A stretch of 64,000 nucleotides of DNA from Bacteroidia bacterium (GCA_030430575.1 JAUIKF010000035.1:1-64000); one strand, 5' to 3'. Counted from the stretch's first letter, positions 41,274 through 50,642 are shown. Numbers and translations: made by a program. The notes: generated by a model not told the origin, from the sequence alone.

Positions 41274-41752
41274 CTACTGAAAAATATACCTTAAGCCAAG
41301 CTGAATCTGCCAGCGAGACAGCAGGCTGAAGTCATTGGCGAGGCTACTGGTTAGGCTTTCATCAAATCCATAAGTTGGATTGCCATTTGCATCCACACTG
41401 ACACCGATGGGCTGTGTGTTGACAGGAAACTGTCTCACTCCCCAACTTGAACTGATCAAGTTGCCAAGGTTGAGGACATCTAAGCTGAACTGGATAGTTT
41501 GCCAAGGGTTGTTGATTGACTGGGAAGCTTAAAATTCAGAGGGAGCCGCTGACCCAATTTTAGATAGATGCCTTCATAAACTTGGCTTTTATGACCGATA
41601 TAAGAAGCCTCTAGTTTATAAGGTCCTCCAACCCGAAGGTTGGGGAGGTCATACCGCCCATCTTCACGTGCTGTAGTACCATAGCGAGTGCCAGTATAAG
41701 GCACGATGAAGAAACAACGCTATATTCTTGCGAAGCAATTTTTGAATCGTTC
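41274..41752 (-). pseudogene. Remnant of a TonB-dependent outer-membrane receptor with large internal deletion
   Basis: Two pieces of one receptor are joined out of frame. The upstream piece (41480-41704 and on to about 41750) reads TGTRYGTTAREDGRYDLPNL, RVGGPYKLEASYIGHKSQVY and LGQRLPLNFKL, the regulatory beta domain found near the N-terminus of these receptors. The downstream piece reads NNPWQTIQFSLDVLNLGNL, ISSSWGVRQF and finally RWQIQLGLRYIFQ with a terminal aromatic, the last barrel strands. The plug and most of the barrel, probably several hundred residues, are missing. This is a decayed gene, not a functional receptor. Confidence 0.8.
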
Positions 41753-42469
41753 CTAATACGCTTGACTCAACGGATGCACCATCAATTCATCTATCACTAC
41801 ATGTTTGGGAGTCTGAGCTATATATGCGACTGCATCAGCAATATCATCAGGACTCAGCCAGTTCTTGGCTTTAGGAGAACCTACTTCATGTTCATGGAAG
41901 TCGGTATCTACCAACCCTGGGTAGACAATACTTACTTTAATTCCATATTTACGGACTTCCTTTCGTAGGCCAGAAGTCAAGGCGTCTTGCCCATACTTAC
42001 TGGCGCAATAGGCGGCGCCATTGGCGAAGGTTCGCCTTGAGACATCAGAGGCTATGTTGATGATGTGTCCCGCCTTATGGGCTTTCATGAGTGGGATGAC
42101 CGCACGACAATAGAGAAAATTCCCTTTTACATTGACTTGCATCATGCTGTCCCAGTCAGATTCGGAAAAAGATTCGATGGGACGGAAGACCCCAATTCCT
42201 GCATTATTGACCAAAAGGTCCACTCGATCCCATTTATCCGTAATTCTTTTCACAGTCTTCGCAACCCTTTCTGCATCTACGACAGTTCCAGGGAAGGCAC
42301 TCGCTACACCTCCTTCACTTCGAATCTCTTTTTCTACAGCTGCAAGTTCCTCACGGTTTCGGGCACATAAAGCGACTCTATAGCCTTCTTCTGCCAATTT
42401 TAGGGAAATGCTTCTACCAATTCCTCGGGAAGCACCTGTCACAATAGCTACTTTTGATGATGGTTTCAT
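41753..42469 (-). CDS. Short-chain dehydrogenase/reductase (SDR family)
   Basis: A 238-residue classical SDR. It has the nucleotide-binding TGASRGIG at 12-19, NNAGIG, the catalytic Ser in INIASDVS and the YCASK (YxxxK) motif. Such enzymes reduce ketones or oxidise alcohols with NAD(P)(H). The substrate is not predictable. It lies directly upstream, in the same direction, of the receptor remnant. The gene is intact. Confidence 0.92.
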   Translation of the reverse strand: MKPSSKVAIVTGASRGIGRSISLKLAEEGYRVALCARNREELAAVEKEIRSEGGVASAFPGTVVDAERVAKTVKRITDKWDRVDLLVNNAGIGVFRPIESFSESDWDSMMQVNVKGNFLYCRAVIPLMKAHKAGHIINIASDVSRRTFANGAAYCASKYGQDALTSGLRKEVRKYGIKVSIVYPGLVDTDFHEHEVGSPKAKNWLSPDDIADAVAYIAQTPKHVVIDELMVHPLSQAY

Positions 42470-42626
42470 TAAGGTAAATTTGCCAATAGGATGCTGGATT
42501 TACAAACATTTTTCTTTCAAAAGTGGGTTTCTTCAGTCTATGACCATGCAACCCTGATTATACAACTCTGTCTTTTATGAAAAATCACATTATTTACCAG
42601 ATCATCCACAAGATAACTATTGGACT

Positions 42627-44228
42627 ATGAGAACTTTGATTACTACCCTCAGTTTATTCATACTTTTTGCCTGCATTCCTCAACTACATGCCCAATCTGG
42701 GAAGAAAGAAGTAAAGTTGACGATCACCAAAGAAGTTGATGGCGTTCGGTCTGTCATTGATACCAGTTTTACGGTCAATGACCCTTCTGAAATTGAAGAT
42801 GTCCTCAGTGCTATGGGCATTGAAGAGCCTCGTGAAAATCAGACACTGGAGAAGAAAATTGTCATTCGCGACATAGAACAAGAAGGAGAAGTCCGGACCT
42901 CCATTCCTTATGCAACTAAGCCTATGATCGGAGTTTATTTAGAGGAATTGGATCATATTGATGATGTAGATGTCGAGGAAGGGGTCTATGTGACAGGCAT
43001 CACTGATGGAGGGGGAGCAGAGGATGCTGGGATGAGGAAAGGGGACATAATCATTTCTATAGATGGAAATAGGATGAATAGTGTGGATGACATCCATGAT
43101 TCTAAAGCCAGCCTCAATCCAGGTGACAGGGTGAATATCAGATATATTCGCGATGGTCGTGAACGGTCAGCAACAGTAGTGTTGAAAGGTAAGAAGAAAC
43201 ATGTTCATAAGCCCAAACGCCATATTACCTATAAGACGGAGAAGACTTTCTTAGGCGTAGTGCCTTATACGGTAAGTTCTGAGCGTGCCAGAGAGCTCGA
43301 TCTGCCAGAATCGAGAGGCGTTTACATTCACAGCATTGTTCGTGGACATAGTGCTGAGGCTGCAGGCCTGGAAAGAGAAGATGTTATCTATCGTATGGAC
43401 GGCACTGACATTCACACCAATGCTGATTTGACCAGAGTCCTCAAGCGTAAGAGTCCTGGAGATAGAATTGAAATTGTATACTACCGGGATGGTCGCAGAA
43501 GAAGCGTTGATGTAACCCTTGGTGGCAAAACGCAAACCCATTCTAAATGGGTAGATGAGGAAGATGCCCAGAAAGTTGAGGAAAAACGTGCCTATTTAGG
43601 CGTTTATTTGGAGTCTGCAGGAGATGATCAAGGGGTACGGATCACCCGTGTAGTGAATAACACCCCTGCTGACCGCTATGGACTGGAAGATGATGATATC
43701 ATTATTGAGATTGGTGGTAAGAGAACTCCCAATTACGCTACCTTGTCTAAAGTGCTGAGTAGCTTCAGTCCCAATGAGCGTGTGACGATTAAGTTTATGC
43801 GCGATGGAGATAGAGAAAGTGAAAATGTGGTATTGGGAGAAAAAAGCGTAGAAAAGTGGGTCTGGAAAGAGAAAATCAAGACTCAGGAAATAGACGTTGA
43901 TGTTATCCTAAAGACTTTCCCAAACAAACAAGAAGGAGCAACCTTGAAGCGTTTTTATGAAAATCCTACATTGGACATGGACGATTACCTGCTTTACCCC
44001 AATCCCAATGAAGGTTCATTCAGGTTGAGATTCTCCCCAGAAGATGAAGGACCCATCCGTATCAAAGTCTATAATGCCAATGGTCAGATTGTCTATCAAG
44101 AGCAGTTGACTGATTTTGATGGGACCTATGACAAGGAGATAGATATCTCGGATAATGCAAAGGGGATTTACCTACTCCAAATTACTCAAAATAGCCGGGG
44201 TATGGCCAAACGTGTTGTGGTCAGATAA
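42627..44228 (+). CDS. Secreted protein with three PDZ domains and T9SS type A sorting domain
   Basis: A 533-residue exported protein. A signal peptide (about 1-22) is followed by three PDZ units, each with a GVY/GVVPY/GVYLE-type binding loop and a ...GDIIISIDGNRM...DRVNIRYIRDG pattern, at roughly 100-190, 210-300 and 320-405. A charged linker follows, then a type A sorting domain (YPNPNEGSFRLRF to MAKRVVVR, about 455-533). No protease domain accompanies the PDZ units, unlike in HtrA or Ctp proteins. It could bind C-terminal tails of other surface proteins. It is followed by a terminator hairpin. Confidence 0.9.
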   Translation: MRTLITTLSLFILFACIPQLHAQSGKKEVKLTITKEVDGVRSVIDTSFTVNDPSEIEDVLSAMGIEEPRENQTLEKKIVIRDIEQEGEVRTSIPYATKPMIGVYLEELDHIDDVDVEEGVYVTGITDGGGAEDAGMRKGDIIISIDGNRMNSVDDIHDSKASLNPGDRVNIRYIRDGRERSATVVLKGKKKHVHKPKRHITYKTEKTFLGVVPYTVSSERARELDLPESRGVYIHSIVRGHSAEAAGLEREDVIYRMDGTDIHTNADLTRVLKRKSPGDRIEIVYYRDGRRRSVDVTLGGKTQTHSKWVDEEDAQKVEEKRAYLGVYLESAGDDQGVRITRVVNNTPADRYGLEDDDIIIEIGGKRTPNYATLSKVLSSFSPNERVTIKFMRDGDRESENVVLGEKSVEKWVWKEKIKTQEIDVDVILKTFPNKQEGATLKRFYENPTLDMDDYLLYPNPNEGSFRLRFSPEDEGPIRIKVYNANGQIVYQEQLTDFDGTYDKEIDISDNAKGIYLLQITQNSRGMAKRVVVR

Positions 44229-44265
44229 CCGATTAGATAGAGCGTGACCCAGACAATTTTATGAT

Positions 44266-44301
44266 GAAAAAGCCCTTTCCTATTGGAGAGGGCTTCTTTT
44301 T
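44266..44301. terminator. Bidirectional terminator after the PDZ protein gene
   Basis: Stem AGCCCTTTC/GAGAGGGCT with a short loop, A-rich on the left and TTCTTTTT on the right. It separates the PDZ gene from the convergent gene ending at 44306. Confidence 0.8.
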
Positions 44302-44305
44302 GGGG

Positions 44306-44809
44306 TTACTTCATCAAGTTTTTTAAGGTATCATACTCTTTGAGAAGATAAATAATCGCGCCGTCATTGTCTACTTCCAGGTCAAAGACCCCTTTTTTCT
44401 GAAGTTGCCGAAGGTAAGCTTCTGCCTGGTCTATAGGCATTTCTGTCTTAAGACAGAGTAGGGCAGGGGTAAGGCGGCCTTGCGTCTCAAGGGCGAGTTT
44501 GATGACAGCCGCATCTTTTACAGACTTTTTACGCTTAGACTTCTTTATTTCTCCGAATAATTCAGGCTTTTTCAGGTGGTATACAGTGATATTTTCGCGA
44601 TAATCATATTTGGTTTTAAATACCCCTTGATTGGCAAGTGTCCCTAATTTGATTCTTGCCTGGGTGATAGATAGAGGCGTTTTTGAGGCGAGCACAGAAG
44701 CTGTAAGCTGTCCTGCCGTCTCTTGCGCCAAGGCAATGACATCTTGCTGAGATACAGAAGCCAATGCTTCTTTTTGCTTCTTGATGTAATTCTTTAATCC
44801 CTTAAACAT
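44306..44809 (-). CDS. Repeat protein with two winged-helix-like units
   Basis: A 167-residue protein of two similar halves, each containing VIALAQETAGQLTASVLASK or VIKLALETQGRLTPALLCLK, followed by a pattern of the form (ITQ/IDQ)A...L..L...GVF. This resembles a small winged-helix fold repeated twice. It is Lys-rich, with no signal peptide or membrane segment, so it is probably cytoplasmic; DNA binding is possible. I do not recognise the family. It follows the M48-like gene in the same direction (12 bases), likely one operon with PspC. Confidence 0.7.
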   Translation of the reverse strand: MFKGLKNYIKKQKEALASVSQQDVIALAQETAGQLTASVLASKTPLSITQARIKLGTLANQGVFKTKYDYRENITVYHLKKPELFGEIKKSKRKKSVKDAAVIKLALETQGRLTPALLCLKTEMPIDQAEAYLRQLQKKGVFDLEVDNDGAIIYLLKEYDTLKNLMK

Positions 44810-44821
44810 ATCCTAAATTCT

Positions 44822-45781
44822 TTATTGTTCTATACGCTTATCATCTGTAGCTGTACCCATTTTCACTTTCATTCCACAAAAAGCACAAAATTTATCATCG
44901 ACTTCCAGGGGTTTGCGACAATGGATATTTTGGCAACGCAGCCTTGGGAGACTTCGTTCCCGTCTGAGGATGCGATCGTAGGCACCTTGTTCTACCCATT
45001 TGGCCATTTGAGCAGTTCTGATCACAGTGAAGGGCTGGTGATTGTCATTGATGGCTGCAAAGCGAATAAGGTTGTCGAATCCAGAGGACTTAAAATTGTC
45101 AAACTGTTCAGATTGTAGGAGGAAATCGTCTACGGTGACTTGGCCGTGGTACTTTCTAGGGAGACCTGCTATTTTGATAAAAGCGCTGATCGCTGTTTCA
45201 AAATCTTGGCAAGCGAGCAAGCCTGCTCTATCAGCGGTGAATTCAGACATTCTATACCAATGCATAAATGCTGCCTCCAATGGAATGGTCAGCCAGTTGC
45301 TAATCCCAAGGCTCATATCACCTGCCAACCGAGAAAGCGTCGTCAGAGAGTCCGCAATCATGCGGTAGAGGACATGGTTGCTCTTGATATGCCCCAACTC
45401 TCTCCCTATCATGAACAGGATCTCTTGAGGTTCCAATAGTTCTAAGCACCCACTACTGAGGGCAATCAATTGCTGTTTGTCCCCACTGGAATATGACCTG
45501 ATTTTATCTTCTAGAAAGATATAAAACTCAGGGACCTCCTCCATATCTAATACCTCACAAGATGAGGTAAGCATCTCAAAAAGGTCGGGAATATTTTTGG
45601 GCGTCACTTGCACATTGTCTCCCGTGTGCTTGATACGCATATAGCGCTCTAGGCCCATGTCAAGGACTTTGCGGGTGATCAAGTCGAGTCCACGCGTCTG
45701 CTGGAGGCGATCCAGCGCCCGCTTGTCAAAAGGGTGTTCATATTCTGTAGATGAAAGGCCTGTGAGATTGACTTTGGACAT
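44822..45781 (-). CDS. M48-like metallopeptidase-fold protein with altered HExxH motif and zinc ribbon
   Basis: A 319-residue protein. The centre matches M48 peptidases: FMIGRELGHIKSNHV then SEFTADRAGLLA. The first zinc His of HExxH is Arg127, while Glu128, His131 and Glu180 remain, so zinc binding and protease activity may be lost. The C-terminal 35 residues form a zinc ribbon with Cys283, Cys288, Cys299 and Cys302. A longer frame starts at 45832, but its extra residues (NPKPKTLNSKL) are a translated A/C-rich repeat, so I take the Met at 45781. Its neighbours are a PspC zinc-ribbon protein and a small repeat protein. It is probably a cytoplasmic regulator or scaffold. Confidence 0.75.
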   Translation of the reverse strand: MSKVNLTGLSSTEYEHPFDKRALDRLQQTRGLDLITRKVLDMGLERYMRIKHTGDNVQVTPKNIPDLFEMLTSSCEVLDMEEVPEFYIFLEDKIRSYSSGDKQQLIALSSGCLELLEPQEILFMIGRELGHIKSNHVLYRMIADSLTTLSRLAGDMSLGISNWLTIPLEAAFMHWYRMSEFTADRAGLLACQDFETAISAFIKIAGLPRKYHGQVTVDDFLLQSEQFDNFKSSGFDNLIRFAAINDNHQPFTVIRTAQMAKWVEQGAYDRILRRERSLPRLRCQNIHCRKPLEVDDKFCAFCGMKVKMGTATDDKRIEQ

Positions 45782-45789
45782 GTCTAAAG

Positions 45790-45870
45790 AAAGTTTTGAG
45801 TTTAGGGTTTTTGGTTTTGGGTTCAGGGGCAAAAAACAACTTAAAACCCTAAACCTAAAACATAAAACTT
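45790..45870. repeat. A/C-rich degenerate repeat with inverted halves inside the PspC/M48 operon
   Basis: TTTAGGGTTTTTGGTTTTGG on one side and AAAACCCTAAACCTAAAAC on the other could pair. It lies in the gap between the PspC gene and the corrected start of the M48-like gene. Confidence 0.7.
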
Positions 45871-45871
45871 C

Positions 45872-46321
45872 TTAGGTCTTTGCGCCACATTGGTGGCAAA
45901 ATTGGGCTTGTGGTTTTAAGGCAGTTGAACAGCTGTCACAGACTTGAAGGTCTACAAATGCAGGTTCTTCTTCCTCCTCATAAGGGTCATATTCTTGCCA
46001 CTCCTTATAGGAAATAGGGCGTCCTTGGTCCTCATGTGGAATTGCAAGTGCTAATACGAGGTAGGCTAGTAAGCCCATCCCTCCAGTCGCGATGGTTCCT
46101 ACCCCAAATCCTAGCCTCACCAAGGCGGGATTTATTTCATAATAATCTCCTATCCCTTCGCAGACTCCTGCAAGAACCCCTTCCCCCTTGCGAAGCCTTC
46201 CTCTGCCACTGAGCAAGGCTTCCGATTTGTTAATGGCATGTTTTACCCCGCCTCTGACCCGTTCGATTCCTTCTGAAGTTTGGCGGTGGCGAGTTCGGCG
46301 TTTTATTCTTTTTTGATGCAT
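45872..46321 (-). CDS. PspC-domain protein with C-terminal zinc ribbon
   Basis: A 149-residue protein. A basic N-terminus (RIKRRTRHRQ) is followed by a PspC domain (about 47-95: GEGVLAGVCEGIGDYYEINP, then a hydrophobic helix LLAYLVLALAIP), and a zinc ribbon with Cys128, Cys131, Cys142 and Cys145 at the end. PspC proteins sit in the inner membrane and sense envelope stress or bind regulators. The open frame extends to 46393, but the Met at 46321 fits better with the domain and leaves a divergent promoter gap. It is first in a likely operon with the M48-like and repeat proteins. Confidence 0.85.
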   Translation of the reverse strand: MHQKRIKRRTRHRQTSEGIERVRGGVKHAINKSEALLSGRGRLRKGEGVLAGVCEGIGDYYEINPALVRLGFGVGTIATGGMGLLAYLVLALAIPHEDQGRPISYKEWQEYDPYEEEEEPAFVDLQVCDSCSTALKPQAQFCHQCGAKT

Positions 46322-46385
46322 AATGCTGATTTTCTGGCAAAAATTCGAAGAAAAGATACAAAATATGTGAAGCTTTTCTAGTTTT

Positions 46386-47870
46386 ATGTGCATGCTTAAA
46401 CAAAGCTATACCCATAAGCTAGGATTGCTATTGCTTGCTGCCGCTTGCTACTTCCCGATCTTCCTCCATTTAGACAGTTTTCCAATCTATCTATGGGATG
46501 AAGCCCGGGCTGCTAACAATGCCTTCGAAATGATAGAAAATGGCAATCTTATTGTCACTTATTATAACGGAAGGCCCGATATGTGGAATAGCAAGCCAAG
46601 CTTGCTCCCTGCACTTCAGGCGGGAACAATGCTGCTTTTAAAAAATAATGAACTGGCAGTTCGGTTGCCTGGTGCATTGGTAGCTATTTTTACCCTGATA
46701 TTACTGTTCCATTTCTGTAAAAAACACCTAAAAATAGAAGAGATAGGCATATTGGCAGTGCTTGTGTTGGTGGTGAGTCCTGGGTACGTAGGGTTACATG
46801 TGGTGCGGTCAGGGGATACGGATGTGCTATTGGTAGGATGGGTCACCCTTTACTCACTTTCCTATTTTCGCTACCTCCATCAGCCCGAAAAACGGTTTTT
46901 GTGGGGCATATTCCTTGGCTTATTACTTGGAGGCCTGACAAAAGGTGTTGCTGCCTTTATGCCTTTGCCAGGCTTGCTGATATACACATTGATAGCTGGG
47001 AAAGAGGTGCGTAAGAAGCTTTTTGACAAGCGTCTATATATAGCAGGAGGATTGGCATTCATGGGAATTTTGGGATATTACTTTCTGCGGGAGCAGATGA
47101 ATCCAGGATATTTAATCAAAGTGTGGGAAAATGAATTGGGTGGACGCTATATGCGAACGGCAGCAAGCTTGGAAGCCGTGAATTATGACTATGGTTATTA
47201 CTTCAAGCGGATGGTGCAAAACCGATATCCAGTTTTGATTTATCTCCTGCCTATCATGGCCCTATTTGCGCTTAGGGCTGCCAATAGAAATATCCGCCAG
47301 GTAGCCCTATTTTGTGTAGTATTCTGTGGATGCCTCTTGGTGATCCTGTCTCAGTCTACGACAAAGCATCACTGGTATGATGCGCCGCTGTATCCGATGA
47401 TGGCCTTGTTGATGGGGGGAGGATTTTGGGAAATATGCAGGAGAATATTTGCTTCATTCAGTCCGCGAAAAGTAAGGGTATTCACCTTGGCCATAGGCCT
47501 GATATTGTTGGCCCCAGCCTATAGGCACATACTCGCAAAAGTCACAGATAGACACCAGATTCGGACAACGGAACTCGAGGGAGGGTTTATGAGTCAATTA
47601 GTGGGAGAAAAATGGGCCACTTCCTATACAGTTGTGAAAGATGTCCAGTACGCTTTTCATTTGGGTCAAATTCATTTCTATCGGAAAACCATTTCCAAAG
47701 AATTTGGGCACGACATTCGCATAAAAACAGATTTGAATGGAATCAAGACAGGCGAATACCTGATGGCCTGCCAACCAGCGATAATGGAGAAATTATCGCA
47801 AAGGTTTGATTATGAAGTTATTGCGGAATGGCGAACATGTAGCTATGTAAAGATTGGTACAAAGAAGTAA
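46386..47870 (+). CDS. ArnT-like polytopic glycosyltransferase (family 39/83)
   Basis: A 494-residue membrane protein with about 10-12 hydrophobic helices. The N-terminal loop has YLWDEARAANNAFEMIENG with the catalytic Asp38 (DEA), and GRPDMWNSKPSLLPAL with a conserved substrate-loop pattern. Family members transfer a sugar from a lipid carrier onto lipid A or proteins on the periplasmic side. The specific acceptor is not clear. It is divergent from the PspC operon by about 64 bases. A nearby ATG at 46392 (MLKQ) is also a possible start. Confidence 0.87.
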   Translation: MCMLKQSYTHKLGLLLLAAACYFPIFLHLDSFPIYLWDEARAANNAFEMIENGNLIVTYYNGRPDMWNSKPSLLPALQAGTMLLLKNNELAVRLPGALVAIFTLILLFHFCKKHLKIEEIGILAVLVLVVSPGYVGLHVVRSGDTDVLLVGWVTLYSLSYFRYLHQPEKRFLWGIFLGLLLGGLTKGVAAFMPLPGLLIYTLIAGKEVRKKLFDKRLYIAGGLAFMGILGYYFLREQMNPGYLIKVWENELGGRYMRTAASLEAVNYDYGYYFKRMVQNRYPVLIYLLPIMALFALRAANRNIRQVALFCVVFCGCLLVILSQSTTKHHWYDAPLYPMMALLMGGGFWEICRRIFASFSPRKVRVFTLAIGLILLAPAYRHILAKVTDRHQIRTTELEGGFMSQLVGEKWATSYTVVKDVQYAFHLGQIHFYRKTISKEFGHDIRIKTDLNGIKTGEYLMACQPAIMEKLSQRFDYEVIAEWRTCSYVKIGTKK

Positions 47871-47977
47871 TATTCCATTATTAAAGTCCTCTTTTTTTAT
47901 GCAGGTATTTATGTTTTCTACATTTGGGGACTATCTGACATGCCTTTTGTTTGAATCATCAGTATTTTTCTAGGAAA

Positions 47978-50530
47978 ATGCATATTTTGGTAATGAATAT
48001 GGAGCTTGGAAAGATTTGGAAAGACTTAGTTTCAAAAGGAATACATCCTGGTCTTGGTACCAGCCAAGCTAGACGTATCATGCTGACAAATCAGATCAGT
48101 CTGATTTCTGTCATCGTCATGATCCCATTGATCATGTTGTTTGGAAATGTGAGCCCATTGCCTATTACCATTGGGTATATTCTTTCTGTTCCCCTTTTTC
48201 TGAGTTCCATTTACCTCAACAGCAAGGGGCGGTATATCTTTTCTAAATATGTCCTCATATTTACCATCACCATTTCTGTGTTTATGTCTGGCTCTATGTA
48301 TGGAAAATATTCCATAAGCCAGGTGATCTTTATCCCCACCCTGATAGGCTTGGCCTATATTTTTGATTTTCAAAACCTTCGCCACTTTTTCCTCGCAGCA
48401 CTTATTCCCTTGTCTGGTCTCATCATTCTTGATCTGACAGATTACTCACTATTCCTGTTGGACGACTTGACGCCAGAAATTGTCACCCAAATCTATTATT
48501 CATCCTTTACAGTCACGATTTTCAGTTCCTTGCTTATTATCTGGTTTTACAAGCGCTCTATGGAAGACCATGCTGCGGAAATTGAAAAGACCGAAGCCCA
48601 ATTGAGAACTGTGTTTGAGCATTCTATCGATGCAGTATTTCTCATCAATGTGGAGGATTTCATCATTCAAGATTGCAATCATCGAGCAAAAGAGATGATG
48701 GGGGGAGAGACAAAAGAGGCTATTATTGGACGATCTATTTTTACCTTTATTTGTGCTGTTGAGGGCAATGAAGCATTGGTTGGAGAAATAAAAGAAAATC
48801 TAAAAGCTTCGAAATCGTGGGAGCAGGAAATTGAAACTACGTGTCTGCGAAACGGATTTTTTTGGGGACATTGGGGATTTTCACCCTTGCCACATAATGA
48901 GAATAATCTAGGAATCGTCCGTGTCACCAATATTCAACCACAGAAGGAAACAGAACAGCGGTTGATAGAAAGTAAGTCAGTCTTGCTGGAAGCCCAACGC
49001 ATGGCAAAAATGGGCAATAGCGTCATTGATTTCATTGAAAAAAGAGCTTATTGGTCGGATGAGTTATTTAATATTTTCGGGGTAGAAAAAGACTTTATTC
49101 CCAATTACGATAATTTCTGCCATATCCTTCATCCAGATGATGTACACATTTTCCAAAAGGCCATTTATAAGAGCTTGACCTACCAAGTTGATTTGGACAT
49201 CATTTATCGAGCCATCCGGCCCGTGGATCAAGAATTGATATACCTCCAAAGTAGGGGAGAGCTGATTTTGAATGAAAAAGGGGAGTCGATCAAAATGCGC
49301 ACGATCGTCCAAGATGTAACCCTTCAGCAGAAGACTAAACATCAACTGGCGTTTGCAAAACGGCAAGCGGAGGAGGCCAATCGAGCCAAAAGCTATTTCC
49401 TTACTAGTATGAGCCATGAGATCCGGACTCCGCTAAATGGGATACTAGGGTTCACAAACCTATTACTACAGTCTCCATTGACTGAGGAGCAGGAACATCA
49501 TTTGGAGTTGATCCATTCGTCTGGAGACACCCTGCTTCGGCTGTTAAGCGATATTCTTGATTTCAATAAAATTGAAGAAGGAAAACTCAGCCTAGAGCAG
49601 GTCGATTTCAATTTTCGGGAAACCGTTCAGGCATGTCTGGAACCTTATGAGCATCAGGCCAAAATCAAGGGCCTCTATCTTAATCTGGCAATAGAGGAAG
49701 AAGTGCCAACATTTGTAGAAAGCGACCCCACTCGCCTCAAGCAGATCATTGTAAATTTGGTAAGCAATTCGCTTAAGTTTACAGAAAAAGGAGGGATACG
49801 TATAAATTGTGGACTAAATGGGGCGAATGGAGTGGCGTCTAACAAAAGGATGTTGAAAATAGATGTTTATGACACGGGTATAGGGATTCCTATAGATAAA
49901 CAGGAGGAAATCTTCCAGGTATTTAGTCAGGCTGATAGCTCTACTACACGCAAATATGGAGGCTCAGGACTTGGTTTGTCGATTTTAAAAGAATTATCTC
50001 TGATGATGGGAGGAGATGTAAAGGTGGTCAGCCCTGTAAATCCGGGTGCCAATAATCCGGGTGCCCTATTTAGTGTCACGTTATTGGTGGGGGTTGGCGA
50101 TAAAGGCGGAGTAAAACCATCTCCCACGGCCGAATCTTCCCAATATTTCAGTGAAGGTCAACCCCCTGTGATTCTTTTGGTAGAAGATAACCCCGTCAAT
50201 CAAATCCTTTCCAAGAAGCTTTTAGTAAAGATGGGCGCCAAGGTCATTGTGGTAGAAAATGGGGAAAAAGCGGCGCGCTTCTTTGAAAAAGAACATATCC
50301 CAGTGGATCTGATCTTAATGGATATCCAAATGCCTGTTATGGACGGCTATGATGCAACTCGTGCCATTCGCCCCCAAAATCCACATATCCCCATCATTGC
50401 TTTGTCTGCGAATGCGTATGTCGAAGATATAGAGCGGTCTCAAGAAGCAGGGATGAATGACTACCTCAGCAAGCCTTTTAAACCTGAAGAGCTATTTGCG
50501 GTCATCAATAAATGGCTGGTTCCAGCCTAA
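47978..50530 (+). CDS. Membrane hybrid sensor histidine kinase with PAS domains and receiver
   Basis: An 850-residue protein. Six hydrophobic helices (about 35-190) are followed by a PAS domain (about 205-320), a second PAS/PAC segment (about 335-450), HisKA with phosphoacceptor His480 (SMSHEIRTP), HATPase_c with N box (NLVSNSLKFTEKGG) and G boxes (DTGIGIP, GGSGLGLSI), and a C-terminal receiver with Asp782 (ILMDIQMPVMDG) and KPFKPEEL. All catalytic residues are present. There is no output domain, so it passes the signal to a separate partner. The frame opens with TTG at 47951; I prefer the ATG at 47978, but 47999 (MELGKIW) is also possible. No cognate regulator is adjacent. Confidence 0.9.
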   Translation: MHILVMNMELGKIWKDLVSKGIHPGLGTSQARRIMLTNQISLISVIVMIPLIMLFGNVSPLPITIGYILSVPLFLSSIYLNSKGRYIFSKYVLIFTITISVFMSGSMYGKYSISQVIFIPTLIGLAYIFDFQNLRHFFLAALIPLSGLIILDLTDYSLFLLDDLTPEIVTQIYYSSFTVTIFSSLLIIWFYKRSMEDHAAEIEKTEAQLRTVFEHSIDAVFLINVEDFIIQDCNHRAKEMMGGETKEAIIGRSIFTFICAVEGNEALVGEIKENLKASKSWEQEIETTCLRNGFFWGHWGFSPLPHNENNLGIVRVTNIQPQKETEQRLIESKSVLLEAQRMAKMGNSVIDFIEKRAYWSDELFNIFGVEKDFIPNYDNFCHILHPDDVHIFQKAIYKSLTYQVDLDIIYRAIRPVDQELIYLQSRGELILNEKGESIKMRTIVQDVTLQQKTKHQLAFAKRQAEEANRAKSYFLTSMSHEIRTPLNGILGFTNLLLQSPLTEEQEHHLELIHSSGDTLLRLLSDILDFNKIEEGKLSLEQVDFNFRETVQACLEPYEHQAKIKGLYLNLAIEEEVPTFVESDPTRLKQIIVNLVSNSLKFTEKGGIRINCGLNGANGVASNKRMLKIDVYDTGIGIPIDKQEEIFQVFSQADSSTTRKYGGSGLGLSILKELSLMMGGDVKVVSPVNPGANNPGALFSVTLLVGVGDKGGVKPSPTAESSQYFSEGQPPVILLVEDNPVNQILSKKLLVKMGAKVIVVENGEKAARFFEKEHIPVDLILMDIQMPVMDGYDATRAIRPQNPHIPIIALSANAYVEDIERSQEAGMNDYLSKPFKPEELFAVINKWLVPA

Positions 50531-50642
50531 GATCAGGCGGATTATCCGATTTATTTGAGGCGCTTGAGCATACCCTCATTGATTATCAATATATTGCTAG
50601 GATTTTCAATTTTACTAGCGATCAATGATTAATCTTCCTCCT

